Shown here piece by piece: positions 51,732 to 59,876 of a stretch of 64,000 nucleotides of DNA. The stretch covers positions 1 to 64,000 of the forward strand of contig NZ_JPVQ01000004.1 of NCBI RefSeq assembly GCF_000772965.1, in the 5' to 3' direction. The translations under genes and the position numbers were made by a program. The DNA comes from Ureibacillus massiliensis 4400831 = CIP 108448 = CCUG 49529 (GTDB taxonomy: Bacteria; Bacillota; Bacilli; Bacillales_A; Planococcaceae). The notes under the pieces were generated by a model, which was given only the letters and a program-made list of their open reading frames with translations, searched no databases and had not been told where the DNA came from. Each line of letters begins with the position of its first letter. The stretch's first letter is position 1.

Positions 51732-52253
51732 ATGGACGAAAGATATCCGATTGGAAAAATGGAAATTCCAGAAACAATTACATCCGAAGATATTCAAGGG
51801 TGGCTTAAAGAGATTGAAACGTTACCTACTAGATTACGACAAGCTGTTAGCTCTTTAAGTGATGAGGCACTTCAAAGTACTTATCGAGAAGGAAGCTGGA
51901 CTGTGAAACAACTTGTACATCATATAGCAGATGCTCAATTGAATTTATATCAGCGGATAAAATTGGCTTTAACCGTTGATGCTCCTTCAATTTCTGCATT
52001 CGACCAGCAAAAGTGGGCTATACTACCAGATACTGAAATGCCTTTAGAGAGTTCCTTAAAAATGATGGAAGGAATTAATGAACGTATCGTGCATTTAGGA
52101 GGAGATTTATCAGAGGTGGAATTAAATAGAGGATTCATCCATTCAGTAGATGGTAAAGTCACAGTAGCTGAAACTTTGTTAAAATGTGCATGGCACGCAA
52201 ATCATCATTTAGCACATATAAAAATTGCGATAGAAAAATATAACTCTAATTAG
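51732..52253 (+). CDS. DinB-superfamily metal-dependent protein (YfiT/BstA-like)
   Basis: 173 residues from ATG 51732 after GGGGGAG; the open frame back to 51684 has no ribosome site. It is a four-helix bundle with the metal-binding His set (LVHHIADAQ, then CAWHANHHLAHI) and the opening YPIGKMEIPETITSEDIQGW of YfiT. The DinB/YfiT group includes bacillithiol S-transferases that conjugate electrophiles and antibiotics, and YfiT itself has a known structure with bound nickel. A detoxification role is inferred. Confidence 0.85.
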   Translation: MDERYPIGKMEIPETITSEDIQGWLKEIETLPTRLRQAVSSLSDEALQSTYREGSWTVKQLVHHIADAQLNLYQRIKLALTVDAPSISAFDQQKWAILPDTEMPLESSLKMMEGINERIVHLGGDLSEVELNRGFIHSVDGKVTVAETLLKCAWHANHHLAHIKIAIEKYNSN

Positions 52254-52350
52254 TGAATGGTGAAGTTTCATTTTACCAATCATGGTGGAAAGAATAGAAC
52301 TATTCGATAAATCTGTGGTACAATGATGCCAACTACGAAATGAAGGGAAG

Positions 52351-52395
52351 ATGGGTGGACAATGGACAAATAATCTTATTTTAGTTCTGAGATAA
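52351..52395 (+). CDS. Putative vmlR leader peptide
   Basis: A 14-codon frame MGGQWTNNLILVLR starts at ATG 52351 just after GAAGGGAAG and stops at 52393. It lies upstream of an antiterminator/terminator pair before the ABC-F gene, the arrangement of ribosome-sensing attenuators. An internal ATG (52362) in another frame reads only MDK. Which one is translated is not shown by the sequence. Confidence 0.5.
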   Translation: MGGQWTNNLILVLR

Positions 52396-52419
52396 ATAAA
52401 ATGTTTATTTCAACAAAAT

Positions 52420-52530
52420 AGGATTAGTCTGCCCATTTTCATTATAAATTCAAGTTATCTGTAATTAAAGATAGCTTTTTTAGAGATGTAAAAAGACTAA
52501 TCCTTCCGAAAAAAACGGGAGGATTTTTTT
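52420..52530 (+). promoter_or_regulatory. Transcription attenuator of vmlR
   Basis: AGGATTAGTCT (52420-52430) is the exact complement of AGACTAATCCT (52494-52504). The second segment is also the 5' arm of the terminator AATCCTTCCG (52499-52508) / CGGGAGGATT (52516-52525) followed by TTTTTT. The two pairings exclude each other: an antiterminator. A second hairpin, AGTTATCT/AGATAGCT (about 52454-52477) with T-run, lies between them. A stalled ribosome on the leader peptide would favour read-through. Confidence 0.75.
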
Positions 52531-52555
52531 CTCCCTTAAGAAGGGTAGAGATATT

Positions 52556-54187
52556 ATGAAAGAGATTTGTAAATTACAGGATATTCAATTTGAAATAAAG
52601 GATAATAGACTATTTGAAAATGTAAGTTGTTCAATTCATCAGGGAGACGTTATTGGTATTATCGGCAAAAATGGTGCTGGTAAATCAACCTTGCTTCAAA
52701 TGATAAAGGGTGAAATACAGCCAACGAAAGGCCACATTCAATGGCTACAGGATAATATAACCACTTCCTTTGTTGAACAGGAGAAGGAGCATTTTACTCC
52801 GAATGAACTGAATACAGAGGAGGCGGCACTTTTATCCAAATGGCATGTTCCAGCAAATGAGTATGTCCATCTCAGTGGTGGTGAAAAGCTAAAGGCAAGA
52901 CTAGCGAAAGGTTTTACTACTAATGCGAATTTGTTATTACTTGACGAACCAACGAATCATTTAGATGAAGAAGGTGCTCAGTTACTAATTGAGGAAATAA
53001 AGCAATATAAAGGTACCGTTATTTTAGTATCCCATGATCGTTATTTTTTAGATAAAGTAGTCACTAAAATATGGTCTATTGAGAACAAGAAATTAATTGA
53101 ACATACTGGACACTACACGAGTTATATGAAAGAAAGAGAGCAAAAACGATTATCTCAAAAAAGGGCCTTCGAAAAACAGCAGAAAATGATTGCAGAAATT
53201 GAGTCTCAAATAAATGAATTATCAAGCTGGTCAGAAAAGGCACATCGAGAATCGACGAAAAAAGAGGGATTTAAAGAATTTTATCGCGTAAAAGCAAAAA
53301 GAATGGATACTCAAATAAAATCAAAAAGAAAACGACTCGAAAAAGAGCTAGAAAAAGAAAAAATAGAACGTGTTGATGATGAATATGAAGTTCACTTCAC
53401 ATTAAAAGCCAATGAAAAGCGCGGGAAACGTTTTTTTGAAGTAAAGAGTCTGAAAAAGACTTTTGGAAAGAGAACTTTATTTGAAGATGTTAATTTTACG
53501 ATTTTACACGGAGAGAAGATTGCTTTAGTCGGTTCCAATGGTAGTGGAAAAACGACACTTTTAAAAATTCTGATTGGTGAAGAACATGCTGAAGGTACAC
53601 TATGGATATCGCCATCTGCTTCAATCGGCTATTTAACACAAGAAGTATTTGATTTACCTTTAGAGAACACACCTGAGGAATTATTTCATCGTGAATCCTT
53701 TGAAGAACAAGGAAAAGTTCGAAATCTCCTGAAGCATCTTGGGTTTTCAAAATCTGCTTGGACCCAGCCCATCCAAAACATGAGTATGGGTGAACGAGTT
53801 AAATGTAAGCTCATGTTATATATATTGGAAGAAAAAGACGTTCTTATTTTGGATGAACCAACAAACCATCTGGATTTACCGTCAAGAGAGCAGCTTGAGA
53901 GAACGCTAGAAACATACAATGGTACACTAATCGTCGTTTCCCACGATCGATATTTTATAGAAAAAACGACAAATCATAAACTAGAAATAAAAAATAAAAG
54001 TGTAGTCAAAGTCATCGAAAATCCGCCCGAACCAATCGACAATAAAAAGGAACAACTTCTGAAATACGAGACAGAAAGACAGGAAGTACTGGGGAAATTG
54101 AGTTTTATGACACCAAAGGATGCACAATACTTAGAATTGGATCAACGATTTAAAGAGCTTACGAAGAAAATTAATGAACTGAAATAG
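52556..54187 (+). CDS. vmlR: ABC-F antibiotic-resistance protein VmlR
   Basis: 543 residues, close to B. subtilis VmlR (about 547) along the whole length. It has two ATPase domains: first Walker A GIIGKNGAGKSTLL (about 34-47), signature LSGGEKLKARLAKG, LLLLDEPTNHLDEEG; second VGSNGSGKTTLL, MSMGERVKCKLM and VLILDEPTNHLDLPS. They are joined by the long basic linker (about 195-275) that reaches into the ribosome. No membrane domain. It enters the exit site of stalled ribosomes and dislodges lincosamides, streptogramin A and pleuromutilins (established). Preceded by an attenuator. Confidence 0.92.
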   Translation: MKEICKLQDIQFEIKDNRLFENVSCSIHQGDVIGIIGKNGAGKSTLLQMIKGEIQPTKGHIQWLQDNITTSFVEQEKEHFTPNELNTEEAALLSKWHVPANEYVHLSGGEKLKARLAKGFTTNANLLLLDEPTNHLDEEGAQLLIEEIKQYKGTVILVSHDRYFLDKVVTKIWSIENKKLIEHTGHYTSYMKEREQKRLSQKRAFEKQQKMIAEIESQINELSSWSEKAHRESTKKEGFKEFYRVKAKRMDTQIKSKRKRLEKELEKEKIERVDDEYEVHFTLKANEKRGKRFFEVKSLKKTFGKRTLFEDVNFTILHGEKIALVGSNGSGKTTLLKILIGEEHAEGTLWISPSASIGYLTQEVFDLPLENTPEELFHRESFEEQGKVRNLLKHLGFSKSAWTQPIQNMSMGERVKCKLMLYILEEKDVLILDEPTNHLDLPSREQLERTLETYNGTLIVVSHDRYFIEKTTNHKLEIKNKSVVKVIENPPEPIDNKKEQLLKYETERQEVLGKLSFMTPKDAQYLELDQRFKELTKKINELK

Positions 54188-54310
54188 GGAATTGCATTAC
54201 TAACATATTAGCGGAATGTCTTATTTTACAAAGGTTAATGTAAGATTAATATCAAGTTAACAATAAAAGAATAGTATAGGAAATAATCCCTTTATAATTA
54301 GGAGAAAATT

Positions 54311-55168
54311 ATGAAGTCAGCCCTATATACCAAAACAAGCTCAATTAATCTTTTTTCCTATATTAAGCATATATTTAGTCGTAGACATGAAGAGCTGATA
54401 TATTTTAAGAGATATAAAGAATTGATGAAAATTATTAAGGAAGAATCCTTAGAAACTTATTTTCAACCTATCGTGAATATTAAAAACGGTGAGACCTTTG
54501 GATTTGAAGCATTAAATCGTCCCATACGGACACAACTTTTTTCAAATACCGATTTATTTTATGAGTTTGTTGGTCAAACAAATATTGTGTTTCCCTTCGA
54601 ACGTTTTTGTAGAAATCTTTCTATTAAAAGATATACAGAAAGGCTGAAGAAACAAAATTTTCAAGATGATTTTGTCTTGTTTATTAATATACATCCCTAT
54701 GTATTACTTGATAAAAACTACCATGCTGGAGAGACCTTTAAATTTATAAAAGAAATGGGTATTCAGCCAGAGCATGTAGTGTTTGAATTAACAGAAAGAA
54801 GTGCAGTAACCGACTTTAAAGAATTCGAGAGAGTGTTATCGAATTATCGAGAACAAGGATATCGAATCGCCATCGATGATGTTGGGTCGGGTTACAATAG
54901 CTTAAAAACGCTCATTTATTTAAAGCCAGAGTTTATCAAACTAGATCGCTCCCTTATTCAAAATATTGATCAAAACGTAGCTGGGCAACAGTTAGTGTCA
55001 TTAATTAATAATTTTGCTGAACAATCAAAAACAAAAATTATTGCAGAAGGCATTGAACGAGTTGAAGAATTGCATTATCTTCAATCGGTTGGTATTCAAT
55101 ATGCTCAAGGTTATGCATTGGGTAAACCTCAGCAAGAAATTTCATTTGGAAAAATCCCCAATTTTTAA
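54311..55168 (+). CDS. EAL domain c-di-GMP phosphodiesterase
   Basis: 285 residues, EAL domain about 35-280. Catalytic positions look intact: E66 of EAL, N126, E162, D189-D190 of IDDVGSGY, K210, E246 and Q266. It should cleave c-di-GMP to pGpG with Mg2+/Mn2+ in the cytosol. There is no sensor domain of its own. The next gene, 29 bp downstream, encodes a CBS-GGDEF protein; in other bacteria EAL, CBS and GGDEF occur in one chain, so the two products probably work together. RBS TTAGGAGAA. Confidence 0.9.
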   Translation: MKSALYTKTSSINLFSYIKHIFSRRHEELIYFKRYKELMKIIKEESLETYFQPIVNIKNGETFGFEALNRPIRTQLFSNTDLFYEFVGQTNIVFPFERFCRNLSIKRYTERLKKQNFQDDFVLFINIHPYVLLDKNYHAGETFKFIKEMGIQPEHVVFELTERSAVTDFKEFERVLSNYREQGYRIAIDDVGSGYNSLKTLIYLKPEFIKLDRSLIQNIDQNVAGQQLVSLINNFAEQSKTKIIAEGIERVEELHYLQSVGIQYAQGYALGKPQQEISFGKIPNF

Positions 55169-55197
55169 AATATCCCATTGAAAAATAAGGTGATCAA

Positions 55198-56175
55198 ATG
55201 GTGACGGAAATAGGAGAAGTAGAAACAAATATAGGGAAAATCGTAAAAAAGGTCCCTTATATTGATCCATCAGTGAAAAATAAAGAAGTGGATAAAATGT
55301 TTACGGCTAATCCTAATATGCGAGGCATAGTTGTCGTACATCATGAAAAGCCGATTGCACATATAACAAGAACCCATTTTTATCAAAAAATCGGGACTTT
55401 GTATGGATATAATCTTTTTATGGGACGGGAAAGTAAACTTTTAGCAAAAACGAATCCTCTGATTGTTGACTATTTTCAATCGATTACGGAAGTCAGCCGT
55501 TTAGCAATGGAACGAGAAGAAGAAGATTTATATGATGATGTCATCGTTACGAAAGACGGGAGATTTTCAGGTGTCGTAAGTATTCGTGCATTACTGATGA
55601 AATCTGTAGAAATACAGGTCGAATTAGCGAGTTTCCTTAATCCGTTAAGTAGTTTGCCAGGTAATCACTTAATCAATGAAAAACTTGTCGAAACAATATC
55701 CCTTGAACAATATAGTATTTTATATTTTGATATTGACTTCTTTAAAACCTATAACGACTTATATGGCTTTAATAGAGGAGATAAAGTACTTTTACATCTA
55801 ACCGAAATATTGAAAAGAAATGTTCTTCATTTTGGCTATTTCTTAGGACATATCGGGGGTGATGACTTTATGGCTATCATCCCCCATTACGACGTTGAAC
55901 CAATTTGCCAAAAAATTATTGAAGAATTTGATGGAACTATTCCGGAATTTTATGATTCAGACCATTTATCTGATCCAACTCTAAAAATAAAGGGAAGATC
56001 AGGGCAGATGGAGAATATTTCAATAATGTCATTATCAATAGCCGTAATAACAAATCAAGAACAACATTACGAAGTTGCTGAAGAATTATCCGATAGGGTT
56101 GCAGCGGTCAAACGTGATTGTAAAAAATACAAAGGAAGCTGCTATATAATTGATAAATGTGACTGTTCCAAATAA
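55198..56175 (+). CDS. CBS-GGDEF domain protein
   Basis: 325 residues: two CBS-like motifs (about 12-65 and 75-135) and a GGDEF-like domain (about 160-318). The signature is GGDDF (220-224), with the fourth residue changed from Glu to Asp. DIDFFKTYNDLYGFNRGDKV carries the first metal Asp. It may be a weak diguanylate cyclase or a GTP/c-di-GMP sensor for its EAL partner; CBS pairs often bind adenine nucleotides. AAGGTGATC precedes the start. It ends with a Cys-rich tail (CYIIDKCDCSK) of unknown meaning. Confidence 0.87.
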   Translation: MVTEIGEVETNIGKIVKKVPYIDPSVKNKEVDKMFTANPNMRGIVVVHHEKPIAHITRTHFYQKIGTLYGYNLFMGRESKLLAKTNPLIVDYFQSITEVSRLAMEREEEDLYDDVIVTKDGRFSGVVSIRALLMKSVEIQVELASFLNPLSSLPGNHLINEKLVETISLEQYSILYFDIDFFKTYNDLYGFNRGDKVLLHLTEILKRNVLHFGYFLGHIGGDDFMAIIPHYDVEPICQKIIEEFDGTIPEFYDSDHLSDPTLKIKGRSGQMENISIMSLSIAVITNQEQHYEVAEELSDRVAAVKRDCKKYKGSCYIIDKCDCSK

Positions 56176-56233
56176 AATATGGATATGGGATATATTTATA
56201 TTTCATTAGACTTAATTTAAAGGAAGTGACGGT

Positions 56234-56317
56234 ATGGCATTTCAAAATATTGTGCCACTTACTACAAAAACTCATGCAAAGCCTATGAATAATATGGCGA
56301 TACTTTGCATGGGGTGA
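56234..56317 (+). CDS. Possible 27-residue peptide over an inverted repeat
   Basis: GGAAGTGACGGT precedes ATG 56234; the frame encodes MAFQNIVPLTTKTHAKPMNN and ends in LCMG. It overlaps a 9-bp perfect inverted repeat (CATGCAAAG 56273-56281, CTTTGCATG 56303-56311) and a second pairing GGCGAT/ATCGCC (about 56296-56333). It could be a small peptide, or the repeat could be an RNA hairpin or operator. Low confidence. Confidence 0.3.
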   Translation: MAFQNIVPLTTKTHAKPMNNMAILCMG

Positions 56318-56400
56318 ATCCTATTCATCGCCTAAGTGAAAGTCTATTGTTCATAACGCTTTGCCCTTAACTTTAAAATATAAAGTAAGGAGAGTTTACA

Positions 56401-56682
56401 ATGCGTTATGTAAATGCAAACGATATCTTACCTAAACATCTACTTGCAGAATTGCAGCAGTATGTTCAAGGTGATTTAATTTATATTCCAAAACAAGACG
56501 AAAATAAAGTCAAATGGGGCGTTCTTTCTGGTGAGCGTCAACGATTAGAAAATAGAAATGCTGAAATAAGACAATTATTTAAAGAAGGCGTTTCTCTAGA
56601 AAGGCTTTCAAAAGAATTTGCTTTATCTGTTGAAACGATTAAAAAAATTGTTTATAAAAAATGTGAATCTAAACATTATTAG
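56401..56682 (+). CDS. CD3324 family HTH protein
   Basis: 93 residues: an N-terminal NANDILPKHLLAELQQYVQG and YIPKQ segment, then a C-terminal HTH: RNAEIRQLFKEGVSLERLSK followed by SVETIKKIVYKK. This pattern is that of the CD3324 family, small putative DNA-binding proteins of Firmicutes with no established function. TAAGGAGAG precedes the start and a terminator follows. Confidence 0.82.
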   Translation: MRYVNANDILPKHLLAELQQYVQGDLIYIPKQDENKVKWGVLSGERQRLENRNAEIRQLFKEGVSLERLSKEFALSVETIKKIVYKKCESKHY

Positions 56683-56691
56683 GGTATTAAT

Positions 56692-56732
56692 AAAGAGTGC
56701 GATTCAAAGTTGACTCGTACTCTTTTTTATGG
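56692..56732 (+). terminator. Intrinsic terminator
   Basis: AAAGAGTGCGA (56692-56702) pairs with TCGTACTCTTT (56715-56725; one G-U), followed by TTT. Confidence 0.75.
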
Positions 56733-56810
56733 CGAGTTTATTTTAAATCATTTTCCATAATTGATGTTAGAAAGCTTTTTCTGTAACCTAGAGCAGAAGG
56801 AGTGTTCAAC

Positions 56811-57446
56811 ATGACAAAATTTATGAATGTCGAGCAATATCAATTTATTAAAAAACAAGCAAAAAAAATATTAAATGCAAATACGACATCTAAAGATAAA
56901 AATGTAATCAATGCGATTTATGCTCTAGTGCAAGAGGAGATTAATGAGAAATTAACCTTCCATGACATCGAACAACAGCTTTTATTACAACCTATTTTCA
57001 ACATACAAACAAAAGAACAGTTTGAATTATTTGCGAGTGAAATAAAACAATACGTGATTCCTTTCAAGGCACCGACAGATAGTGAAATTAAAAAGCTATT
57101 TCCAAAAGATAAGAAATTAAAGCTACCAAAGACTGAAGCCATTGACTGGAGCGAAATATCCTATTTAAGTTGGATTGATTCGGGCTCCAATCGTAAGTAT
57201 GTAGTTTATTATGATGATGGGGTTTTAAAAGGTGTACGTGGCGTATTCAGTCATACTGAAAAAATGGGAATATGCTCTGTTTGTAATCAACATTCAAAAG
57301 TTGGTATGCTTATGGTCTCAAAAAATGGAACAGCTCTTGGGACTTATACGAAAAAAGGTAATTATATTTGCGAAAATAGTGAATCCTGCAATGAAGCTTT
57401 AACGGATTTAAATCGGTTCAAAGAATTTGTTAACAATTTAAGGTAA
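56811..57446 (+). CDS. EF-G-binding protein of the FusB/FusC type
   Basis: 211 residues from ATG 56811, nine bases after GAAGGAG; the GTG at 56802 is too close. A helical N-terminal half is followed by the zinc-binding C-terminal domain: CSVCNQHSKVGMLM and YICENSESCNEAL supply four Cys. FusB-type proteins bind elongation factor G and release it from fusidic-acid-stalled ribosomes (established); chromosomal homologues in Bacillales are less studied and may serve general ribosome rescue. The next gene is an MFS pump with a leader-like frame between. Confidence 0.87.
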   Translation: MTKFMNVEQYQFIKKQAKKILNANTTSKDKNVINAIYALVQEEINEKLTFHDIEQQLLLQPIFNIQTKEQFELFASEIKQYVIPFKAPTDSEIKKLFPKDKKLKLPKTEAIDWSEISYLSWIDSGSNRKYVVYYDDGVLKGVRGVFSHTEKMGICSVCNQHSKVGMLMVSKNGTALGTYTKKGNYICENSESCNEALTDLNRFKEFVNNLR

Positions 57447-57467
57447 TTAAAAAGGAGAGATCTTCAA

Positions 57468-57491
57468 ATGATGATGTTATTGTTTTATTGA
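57468..57491 (+). other. Possible mini-ORF MMMLLFY before an MFS pump
   Basis: AAAGGAGAGATC, a strong ribosome site, precedes three ATGs and a 7-codon frame. In a second frame a 17-residue hydrophobic stretch (VIVLLILLLIIIEILIQ) follows and stops at about 57530. It is either a leader peptide or a frameshifted single-helix micro-protein. Confidence 0.3.
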
Positions 57492-57547
57492 TTCTATTGC
57501 TGATTATAATTGAAATACTAATACAATAGTTACAGAAAGGAATAACA

Positions 57548-58798
57548 ATGACTATTACAGCAAATAACTCAATGGAGAATTGGAAAAAGAACATCATTCT
57601 TTTTTTGAGTAGTCAAACAATCTCATTATTTGGATCTTCGTTAGTACAGTATGCCATTATGTGGTATGTTACTCTTTCGACTCAGTCCGGTATAATGATG
57701 ACCATTTTTATATTATGTGGGTTTATCCCAACATTTCTTTTATCACCATTTGCAGGAGTCTGGGCGGATAGATACAATCGTAAAGTATTAATGATTGTAT
57801 CGGATTCTCTAATTGCCCTATCAACTTTAATATTAGCAATCATATTTTTGATGGGGTACGATTCTATGTGGCTACTATTTGTAGTAGCTGCAATTCGAGC
57901 GCTCGGAACGGGTGTCCAAACCCCTGCTGTAGGAGCTGTATTGCCACAAATTGTACCAGAAGAGCATCTCGTTAAAATAAATGGTATTAATGGTTCGATA
58001 CAAGCAATTATTATGTTTGTATCACCTATGGTTAGTGCGGCATTGCTTTCTACAACCGCAATTGAGGTGATTTTCTTTGTTGATGTAATCACTGCAGCAA
58101 TAGCTGTAGGTATCTTGCTATTGTTCATACGTATCCCAACGCATGCAAAAGCAGCACAAAGTGAAAAAGTGAGTTACTTTAAGGATTTTCAATTGGGTTT
58201 AAAATATATTAGTAATAATAGTTTCTTGAAAGTTCTATTTATAATGTTTGCGGTTTTCTTTGTATTAATGGCACCGGCAGCATTTTTAACCCCACTCCAG
58301 GTCGCCCGTAGTTTTGGTGATGATGTTTGGAGATTAACGGCCATTGAAATTGCCTTTTCTATAGGAATGATGGCTGGTGGTGGAGTAATAGCTACATGGG
58401 GTGGATTTAAAAATCGAATTCATACAATGGCGTTCTCAGGACTTATCATGGGGATTTGTACAGTAGCCCTTGGAATTGTTCCGTCATTTTGGATCTATTT
58501 ACTCTTCATGGGGATTTTCGGAATTGCGATGCCGATTTTTAATACACCAACAACTGTGTTAATTCAAGAAAAAGTGGATGGAGATTACTTAGGCCGAGTA
58601 TTTGGTGTATTTGGTATGATTTCAACATCCATGATGCCAATAGGAATGTTAATTTTTGGGCCGATTGCTGATGTGATTGCAATAGAGTGGTTATTAATTG
58701 GGACAGGGCTCGTTATGATGTTTATGTTAATTTTCCTAATTAAAAGTAAAACACTCATTGAAGCAGGGAATCCAAAGACAAGTGAAGTGCTAGAGTAA
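57548..58798 (+). CDS. MFS transporter (DHA3, drug-efflux type)
   Basis: 416 residues, 12 hydrophobic helices, motif A AGVWADRYNRK (about 69-79) and a short basic N-terminus. It is close to the MefA/TetV-type pumps, like the two other such genes here. AGAAAGGAATAAC precedes the start. It follows the FusB-like gene by 100 bp on the same strand, so the two may be expressed together against translation inhibitors (inference). Substrate unknown. Confidence 0.86.
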   Translation: MTITANNSMENWKKNIILFLSSQTISLFGSSLVQYAIMWYVTLSTQSGIMMTIFILCGFIPTFLLSPFAGVWADRYNRKVLMIVSDSLIALSTLILAIIFLMGYDSMWLLFVVAAIRALGTGVQTPAVGAVLPQIVPEEHLVKINGINGSIQAIIMFVSPMVSAALLSTTAIEVIFFVDVITAAIAVGILLLFIRIPTHAKAAQSEKVSYFKDFQLGLKYISNNSFLKVLFIMFAVFFVLMAPAAFLTPLQVARSFGDDVWRLTAIEIAFSIGMMAGGGVIATWGGFKNRIHTMAFSGLIMGICTVALGIVPSFWIYLLFMGIFGIAMPIFNTPTTVLIQEKVDGDYLGRVFGVFGMISTSMMPIGMLIFGPIADVIAIEWLLIGTGLVMMFMLIFLIKSKTLIEAGNPKTSEVLE

Positions 58799-58802
58799 AG
58801 TA

Positions 58803-58856
58803 AAAGGGCAGGAGATCAAAGTACATATGTGACTTTGTATCCCCTGCCTCTTTTGT
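58803..58856. terminator. Bidirectional terminator
   Basis: A long hairpin, AAAAGGGCAGG..GAT.CAAAGT with ACTTTG.ATC..CCTGCC..TTTT, separates the MFS gene from the opposite-strand TauE gene. Confidence 0.75.
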
Positions 58857-58927
58857 AGACTCCTCTTATTTTAAGAATTAACTAATATTCATTAGATTTC
58901 ACTACTTTGTTTAAAACTTATTTCAAT

Positions 58928-59695
58928 CTAAATAAAAAAATCATACGCATTTTTAGCAAGTAATATTATAGTAACAATGATGAAAAGACCTCGTACATAT
59001 CCACTACCACGTTTTATTGCATATTTTGACCCACAAATTGCACCAATAATTTGTGCAACCCCCATAATTAATCCATATGCATAATTGATTTGCCCTAAAA
59101 ACATAAACATGATAAGTGCACCGATGTTACTGCCAAAGTTAAGGAATTTCGCGTTACCAGCTGCTCTTAAAAAATCAAAGCCAATCATTAAAAAAGCAAA
59201 AATTAAAAACGATCCTGTTCCAGGTCCTAAAAATCCGTCGTAAAATCCTATAGCAAATACTAATAGGAAAAAGCCAAAGTATTTTATGGGCGATAGCTTT
59301 TCATAAGTGGAAATACTTCCCCAATCCTTTTTAAAAATGGTATATACTAATACACCTGCAAGCATTATAAGCATTAAAGGCTTTAATAGAGTAGGATCCA
59401 TTAAATGGACAATCCAAGCCCCGATTGCTGCAGCTATAAAGACGATGGGAAATAATTTAATGATTGTTTTTAATTCGAGTTTACCAGAACGATAAAAGGT
59501 TACTGTACTCGTAAAAGAACCCATTGTTCCTGCTAGTTTGTTTGTTGCAACCGCAGCAGATGGACTTAAGCCAGTAAACATAAGTGCTGGGAGGGAAATA
59601 AGTCCGCCTCCGCCAACAACGGAATCGATAAAGGCAGCTAAAAAACCTAAAACAAATAGTAGAATTATAGTAGATAATTCTAAATCCAAAAACAT
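58928..59695 (-). CDS. TauE/SafE family anion exporter
   Basis: 256 residues from the ATG at 59695 (GAAGG upstream), the usual length for the family; the frame is open back to 59797 without support. It has seven or eight hydrophobic helices and the repeated family motif: AAFIDSVVGGGGLISLPALM in the first half and FYDGFLGPGTGSFLIFAFLM in the second. Members export sulfite, sulfoacetate or other organosulfur anions, or import them; the substrate is unknown here. Confidence 0.87.
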   Translation of the reverse strand: MFLDLELSTIILLFVLGFLAAFIDSVVGGGGLISLPALMFTGLSPSAAVATNKLAGTMGSFTSTVTFYRSGKLELKTIIKLFPIVFIAAAIGAWIVHLMDPTLLKPLMLIMLAGVLVYTIFKKDWGSISTYEKLSPIKYFGFFLLVFAIGFYDGFLGPGTGSFLIFAFLMIGFDFLRAAGNAKFLNFGSNIGALIMFMFLGQINYAYGLIMGVAQIIGAICGSKYAIKRGSGYVRGLFIIVTIILLAKNAYDFFI

Positions 59696-59828
59696 ATGTA
59701 TGTACCTTCTTTCTAATGACGACAAACAAATGTTATATGAATTTAACATTGAAGTAAATAGAAAAATAAGAAAAATCCGACTAAGGGAAAATTCCAAGTT
59801 GAATAATAATTTTTAAGTTTATACAAAG

Positions 59829-59873
59829 AAAAAAGCAAATGCTCAAGCCTAACAAGGGCATCCATTTGCTTCC
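59829..59873 (-). terminator. Intrinsic terminator of nnr
   Basis: AGCAAATG (about 59834-59841) and CATTTGCT (about 59863-59870) form the stem; on the minus strand it runs into TTTTTTC just after the nnr stop. Confidence 0.7.
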
Positions 59874-59876
59874 TAA

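Noticed and set aside
55858-55872. Active diguanylate cyclase call for the GGDDF protein
   Set aside because: The signature deviates from GGDEF/GGEEF at the fourth residue, so catalytic activity is left open.
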